Source of the DNA: Phytomonas francai
Taxonomy: Eukaryota > Euglenozoa > Kinetoplastea > Trypanosomatida > Trypanosomatidae
Reading direction: 5' to 3'
NCBI GenBank assembly: GCA_001766655.1
Contig: MJCC01000009.1
Location: forward strand, 129,496 to 193,495
Length of the DNA stretch: 64,000 nt
Shown one piece after another: positions 58,470-64,000 of the stretch; the first letter of the stretch is position 1, and the number at the start of each line of letters is the position of its first letter. The notes under the pieces were generated by a model that did not search any database, was not told the DNA's origin, and saw only the letters and a list, made by a program, of their open reading frames with translations. Made by a program: the position numbers and the translations under genes.

Positions 58470-58503
58470 TATCTATATCTATCTATATAGATAGATATAG
58501 ATA
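58470..58503. repeat. Perfect 34-bp palindrome of TATC/GATA units
   Basis: The left half is the exact reverse complement of the right, centred on CTATATAG. It sits just after the SAC gene stop codon and resembles the palindrome at 17059-17088. Confidence 0.9.
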
Positions 58504-58700
58504 GATAAGTGATGGTCACCGTCTTTGTATTGATAAAAATAATATGGAACTCTTTGCATCATTTTATCCGTTAATCAATTTATCAATATTTGGATTATTT
58601 TTGAATGATCCAAAGTAACGACGACCACAACGCAAATTATATATCGCATAAGCAGATTAGTTTCACTCCTTCATGTAGTCTTTCCCTGTTTCATTAACGT

Positions 58701-58724
58701 ACGCCATTTCCCTTTCTGTTACAG
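58701..58724 (+). promoter_or_regulatory. Candidate spliced-leader acceptor for the mitochondrial repeat-protein gene
   Basis: CCATTTCCCTTTCTGTTACAG with the AG 127 bases before the ATG at 58852. Confidence 0.5.
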
Positions 58725-58851
58725 TCTCCTTCAGGCCTGTCTTACTAAAAGGAAGGACAAGGAGCTTCCGTAACAATATTCGCAATCCAAACCATAGTAT
58801 TGTGTCAGTGGATCTCCCTAGAGATACTTATACAATTAGGTGGAGACTGAA

Positions 58852-61332
58852 ATGATGCAATGTACTGTTGTCAGCTACCACCGCACGGGCAGGGCGCGCG
58901 CGTTCATCCACCGCGACCCGTCCCTGCGGCTGCTGCGCGCGGGGAGCGGCTATCGGCAGCTGCGGCGGATGGGCATGCCGGTGCAGGTCGGCCTCGGCTT
59001 CCGCAAGGTGGACAACTTCTACGCGAACACGCAGTACCAGCACGCGTGGCCGCTGCTCTCCCACGACGACCTGGGGAACAGCGACCAGTCGAACAACACG
59101 CATAATATACTTTATTCCATGTACATGCCAAAGCGAAATAAAGGCACGGCGCCATGGTTTCGCGGCGCCGATACGTACTCCGTCAAATACTGCGAGCAGG
59201 GCCGCTACGAGTACCAACGCTACCTCATGATCAACCGCTTCCCGAGCGAGTACAAGAAGCACTTCCTCCGTTTTTTGAATAACATCCGCGCGGGAGGGAG
59301 GTCCGAGGCTGTGCTCCCGCAGGAAACGCTGCACTGGCTCCTGCGCATGATCGTGGACAATTTCAATCCGCAGCATGTGCACTACATCGCCGCGATGCGC
59401 GCGCTTTTGGACGCGCAGGAGGTCGACATGGCGCGGGATGTGTGGAAGATCATGGAGCGGCAACAGACGTGGCCGGATACATCGACGTTATGCGCATACT
59501 TGGACGTCTGCATCGCGTCCGGCGAGAAGACCTGGGCGATTGAGGCGTGGAATCGCTACGCGACGGAGCTCAAGTTTCTCGCTGACGGTGAGGTCGACCC
59601 CAAGCCGATCACCCGCACCCCTTTTTCCCTCACCCGCGAGGAGCTGCTCTATCTGCCAAAGTGGAAGAAGCACTTTGACCACGACCCCAACCTCGACGTT
59701 CCCGATTTGAACCGCTTTAATCGCACGCGGGAAGTGTACCTAAGGATGAGTTTGGCCATGCAAGCGGGCGGGGATCCCAAGCTATCCGAGTACTTCTTTG
59801 GAAAGCTCGAGGAAGCAATGCTGACAACGCCGACGCCGGTGCCGGAGCCGCCGAATCCGCATCTCGTTCGGCAGCCGCGGTGGTCGCCGTATGAACATTT
59901 GCCATCCGTCCACGCCTCGCCCTGGCGAATGCAAAATAACGGCCGTGTGATGGCCATGGGGCCAAAAAGGGCGGAGGAAGATGAAATGCAGAGCCGTTTC
60001 TTCAGCAACGAGCAGTTTTTGGTCTACGCGACGAAGGAGCGCATCGCGACAGCCCTGCAGTGTTATCAGATCCAGCATCCAGAGGTATGCGGGCCGTCAG
60101 GGATAACGGAGAAGTTTTTCGAGCCTGCCTCCAGTGCAAAAGAGGTCTTAACGCTTTGTGATGGCCTCATCGAGCGCCTTTTTGACAAGCTTGGCGATCG
60201 TTTGCATAATCTCGAGACTTCTTCGCTGCTCTCGCATATCTTGCATGTTCACCGCATCGTCGGGAAGGATACCGGCCGGAAGCTGCATGAGCGCGCAAAC
60301 GCTTTTATCGCGCGCAAAGCCGCTCTCACCTCGGTAGAAGTGGAGGGTCAATTAGATGTCGAGGAGTCTAGTCCCGCGAAGGAGTCCCTCACGGCGCCGA
60401 ACTACCTACAAATCCTCTCCGGTTTTGCCGATGAAAGCAGCTTCGTGATTCAGGGAAAGGGGCACGCGCAGACGTACACGTATCGCCCAGTCTTCGATCC
60501 GCGCACTACGATGAAGGATCTCTTACAGGTGATTGAAGAGATCAGCACGAACCCGCACATCCCGTGGTCGGCGGATATGCATTTGCAGGTCGTCCGGACG
60601 ATGGTGGGCTGCGGTACCATGAAGGCGAATGATTACTTTGTGAAAAATGTACTACGTCAATTCGCGTGGGAGAGCGAGTTTTTGGAAGCGCTTTACATCG
60701 AGTATCGGCGGCATGACGACGTGGATACTTGGGCCGAGCTCACTAAGCGGGCCTTGGTTTGGACCGCCCGCTATGACGTGAAGGTCTCCGAGCGTCTAAA
60801 GCGTCTGATCGAGGACGACTACGACGTTATTGAGGTCCAGACGCGCACTTTCCGCGAGCTAGCCGTCTTCCAGTTCCGCGACGTCGAGGAGAAGCGGCAG
60901 GCGCGGAACGTCGTCAACGAGCTTCCGAATCCGTGGATCGATTACGTTGCCCACGCGTTGCCGTTTCCGGATCGCGATGCGGGCTATCCGGATGAGTATG
61001 GTGATATCGGGCAATGGCGCGCTCCGGGCGGGCCTGGGTCTCCTGTAAAAGGGCCTGGCTACTACTCGCCCCCGATGGAGGGTGAGCACCACCGCGGCTA
61101 TACCGCGGAGTGGCGGGATTTGAAAAATCCGATGCGTCCCCCGCCCTTTCCGAACCCATGGGAGCGAAAATACGCGCAATACGCACGAGGCCAGCATCCC
61201 TCCTATGATATGGTTTACGCTGGGCCTATGCCAACGATATTTCCCGACCGCCATAACTTCCGAAAGCCCACCCGCTGGGATTTCCACGACGTCGAGAAGC
61301 AAGGCAAGTTCAAAATCAGTGGACCCTATTAA
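58852..61332 (+). CDS. Large, probably mitochondrial helical-repeat (PPR-like) protein
   Basis: 826 residues from the ATG at 58852 (MMQCTVVSYHRTGRARAFIH), whose Arg/Lys-rich, acid-poor start could target mitochondria. Residues about 180-230 hold paired helices like pentatricopeptide repeats (VDMARDVWKIMERQQTWPD, TLCAYLDVCIASGEKTWAIE). The rest is largely helical, and the C-terminus is Pro/Tyr/Arg-rich with motifs such as PPFPNPWERKYAQYARGQ and WDFHDVEKQGKFK, a style I associate with kinetoplastid mitoribosome and RNA-editing accessory proteins. Function is not recognised; a role in mitochondrial ribosome assembly or translation is a guess. Codons are GC-rich throughout. Confidence 0.7.
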   Translation: MMQCTVVSYHRTGRARAFIHRDPSLRLLRAGSGYRQLRRMGMPVQVGLGFRKVDNFYANTQYQHAWPLLSHDDLGNSDQSNNTHNILYSMYMPKRNKGTAPWFRGADTYSVKYCEQGRYEYQRYLMINRFPSEYKKHFLRFLNNIRAGGRSEAVLPQETLHWLLRMIVDNFNPQHVHYIAAMRALLDAQEVDMARDVWKIMERQQTWPDTSTLCAYLDVCIASGEKTWAIEAWNRYATELKFLADGEVDPKPITRTPFSLTREELLYLPKWKKHFDHDPNLDVPDLNRFNRTREVYLRMSLAMQAGGDPKLSEYFFGKLEEAMLTTPTPVPEPPNPHLVRQPRWSPYEHLPSVHASPWRMQNNGRVMAMGPKRAEEDEMQSRFFSNEQFLVYATKERIATALQCYQIQHPEVCGPSGITEKFFEPASSAKEVLTLCDGLIERLFDKLGDRLHNLETSSLLSHILHVHRIVGKDTGRKLHERANAFIARKAALTSVEVEGQLDVEESSPAKESLTAPNYLQILSGFADESSFVIQGKGHAQTYTYRPVFDPRTTMKDLLQVIEEISTNPHIPWSADMHLQVVRTMVGCGTMKANDYFVKNVLRQFAWESEFLEALYIEYRRHDDVDTWAELTKRALVWTARYDVKVSERLKRLIEDDYDVIEVQTRTFRELAVFQFRDVEEKRQARNVVNELPNPWIDYVAHALPFPDRDAGYPDEYGDIGQWRAPGGPGSPVKGPGYYSPPMEGEHHRGYTAEWRDLKNPMRPPPFPNPWERKYAQYARGQHPSYDMVYAGPMPTIFPDRHNFRKPTRWDFHDVEKQGKFKISGPY

Positions 61333-62093
61333 AGCAATTCCTTTTATACGCGTCCATTGCTTTCTTCGACAAAAGAATGCAGTACACTCGATCTGCACGT
61401 TATTTTGGTGCGAGGTTGTTCGTCTTCTCTTCGTAGACCTTAGTGAATGGCGGGATACGGTTGCAAAAGAGCGGCGTATTGAGTTCGATCTTAGGTGACG
61501 TCCACTTTGCCCAATGTCTTAGTCAACCCTTCAATTGAAATGCATGATGGTATTTGTCTACGAAAAAATAATAATAAAGAGAGGGAAAGTGGAGTAAAAG
61601 GTGTGGTTGTGATGTGTGGTTGTTTTGACATCTTGAATATTTCGACAGGGCTATATGGCATTCACTGCTGTATAAGGGTATCAGGGAACTATCGTTACTT
61701 TTTCTTGTTTCCCCTAGCCAGCATGGGCTCAGGAGGAGCGTGTAAAGGTGTAAAAAGGAAGGGGGAAATGACGTGTTAGTTTTAGGTGCAAACTTTTTTA
61801 GAATTTCCCTCAGGTACGGTATTTTTAAACCTGAAGGTCTTTAACTATGAGGACTATATCGTCTTTTCGCTCCCTAGGGTATGCAGCCAGGATGGATAAC
61901 GCCAGGGTGAAGGGAGGCTATCGAAAGTACACACACACACACATGCGTGAAATGACGAATAATCGCTCTGTTTTTTGTAGTTCTCCTATGCCCCCCCCTC
62001 CAAAAAAAATGAGAAAAAAATTTCTTCCTTTTTTCCTTCCGACTCTCAAGAAATCCCATCGATTACCTGACGATTCCCATTCCCCCCTCTACG
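61333..62093. other. Intergenic spacer
   Basis: Mixed composition with CA-rich (61930-61943) and C-run (61992-61999) patches. Open stretches at 61205-61779 and 61847-62308 either overlap real genes in another frame or lack coding character. A splice-acceptor candidate lies at 61980. Confidence 0.5.
61965..61980 (+). promoter_or_regulatory. Candidate spliced-leader acceptor for p28
   Basis: CGCTCTGTTTTTTGTAG, with the AG 113 bases before the p28 ATG. Confidence 0.45.
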
Positions 62094-62786
62094 ATGCTCT
62101 CGGTCGTGCCCTCGCTCGTGAAGTACGAGACGCCCTCGCTTCTGCCGCGGGTCGAGGAGGGCGGCGGGAAGGCGGGGGCCGAGGCCGCGGGGCCGCGTCC
62201 CGAGGACGTCCTCTACAGCATCCTGCCGCCGCGCGAGTTCGAGGCCGAGGGCCAGCGTTGGGTGCAGTACCCCTCGAGCACCCCCGCCACCCGCCTCGAC
62301 GTGATTAACCTGCAGGAGCGGCTCGACGAGCTCCTCGTGGAGCGGCAGGCGCGGGAGACCGGGATCTGCCCGATCCGCGAGGAGCTCTACAGCCAGGCCT
62401 TCGACGAGATCATCCGGCAGGTCACCGTGAACTGCGCGGAGCGCGGGCTGCTGCTGCTCCGCGTCCGAGACGAGATCCGGATGACCCTCGACGCCTACCG
62501 CTCGATCTACGAGAGCAGCGCGGCCTTCGGCATGCGCAAGGCCCTCCACGCCGAGCAGCACCGCGTGAAGCTCGAGGCCCAGGTCTTCGCCCTCGAGCGC
62601 GAGAAGGAGGCCCTCCAGCAGCAGGTCCGCGAGCTCGAGGAGGAGTGCCGGCAGATGGAGGAAGGCGAGGCCCAGCGCCGCGAGGCCGTCGAGCAAAAAC
62701 ACGCCGAGGAGATCAACTACTTCCGACGGACCTACCAGACCCTCACGGCGAATATGCAGACCGTCCTGAATCCCACCAAGACCTAG
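62094..62786 (+). CDS. Axonemal inner-arm dynein light chain p28 (DNALI1-type)
   Basis: 230 residues. Strongly conserved core: SILPPREFEAEGQRWVQYPS, TPATRLDVINLQERLDELL, RQARETGICPIREELYSQAF, DEIIRQVTVNCAERGLLLL and RVRDEIRMTLDAYRSIYES, followed by a coiled coil (KLEAQVFALEREKEALQQQV). The wording matches Chlamydomonas p28 and animal DNALI1, which link dynein heavy chains to the doublet microtubule in inner arms. It is needed for flagellar beating. Length is normal. Third positions are almost all G or C. It sits directly before triosephosphate isomerase. Confidence 0.96.
   Translation: MLSVVPSLVKYETPSLLPRVEEGGGKAGAEAAGPRPEDVLYSILPPREFEAEGQRWVQYPSSTPATRLDVINLQERLDELLVERQARETGICPIREELYSQAFDEIIRQVTVNCAERGLLLLRVRDEIRMTLDAYRSIYESSAAFGMRKALHAEQHRVKLEAQVFALEREKEALQQQVRELEEECRQMEEGEAQRREAVEQKHAEEINYFRRTYQTLTANMQTVLNPTKT

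Positions 62787-64000
<1,214 letters not shown>

Larger units (their letters stand above)
58446..58851. other. Intergenic spacer
   Basis: AT-rich; opens with a perfect palindrome (58470-58503) 25 bases after the stop codon and ends with a good splice-acceptor candidate at 58724. Confidence 0.6.

Noticed and set aside
61847..62308. ATG-started frame overlapping the p28 start
   Set aside because: It runs into p28 in another frame; its second half is Arg/Gly/Pro from the GC-rich shadow.

Overview
This window reads as nuclear chromosomal DNA of a kinetoplastid flagellate, most likely a trypanosomatid. All 23 protein genes I accept, and one broken gene, lie on the + strand with no strand switch, as expected for one polycistronic transcription unit. 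They have no introns and are separated by AT-rich spacers carrying pyrimidine tracts followed by AG, the signal for spliced-leader trans-splicing. From memory, the gene set and order (ATP synthase subunit c, myo-inositol/H+ symporter, malic enzymes, triosephosphate isomerase) match a conserved block on Trypanosoma brucei chromosome 11 and Leishmania chromosome 24. I cannot name the genus. Codon use varies sharply between genes: the kinesin, SRP54, p28 dynein chain and TPI genes are nearly saturated for G/C at third positions, while others are mixed or AT-rich.

Layout, left third (1-22 kb): the C-terminal end of a SMARCAL1-like annealing helicase, a USP-type deubiquitinase, mitochondrial ATP synthase subunit c, a kinesin-13-like motor, a PPPDE-domain peptidase with a lipidation-like N-terminus, a divergent protein kinase with a DFS motif (interrupted by a 195-base assembly gap), the myo-inositol/H+ symporter, an aldo-keto reductase and a small membrane protein.

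Middle (22-47 kb): a disrupted TMEM245/AI-2E-type membrane protein gene with frameshifts and in-frame stops, a DUF523 (TudS-like) protein, a tiny Tim, SRP54, a disordered protein of unknown function, a HAD-type protein with a coiled-coil tail, a RAD54-like SNF2 ATPase, then three malic enzyme genes. The first malic enzyme is probably cytosolic; the other two are almost identical tandem copies with a mitochondrial-type N-terminus. The first gene is a mosaic whose core is identical in DNA to the mitochondrial copies.

Right third (47-64 kb): a disordered basic protein, a KOW-domain (GPKOW/KIN17-like) protein, a fusion of an ERI1-type 3'-5' exonuclease with a Tpt1/KptA RNA 2'-phosphotransferase, a 2050-residue protein combining a FIG4-like SAC phosphatase with DEP-like and DUF547-like regions, a large probably mitochondrial helical-repeat protein, the axonemal dynein light chain p28 and the start of triosephosphate isomerase.

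The genes are not a functional operon; neighbours are mostly unrelated, as is normal for kinetoplastids. The most notable items are the exonuclease-Tpt1 fusion, gene conversion among the malic enzymes, the SAC-DEP-DUF547 architecture, the DUF523 protein and the broken TMEM245-like gene.
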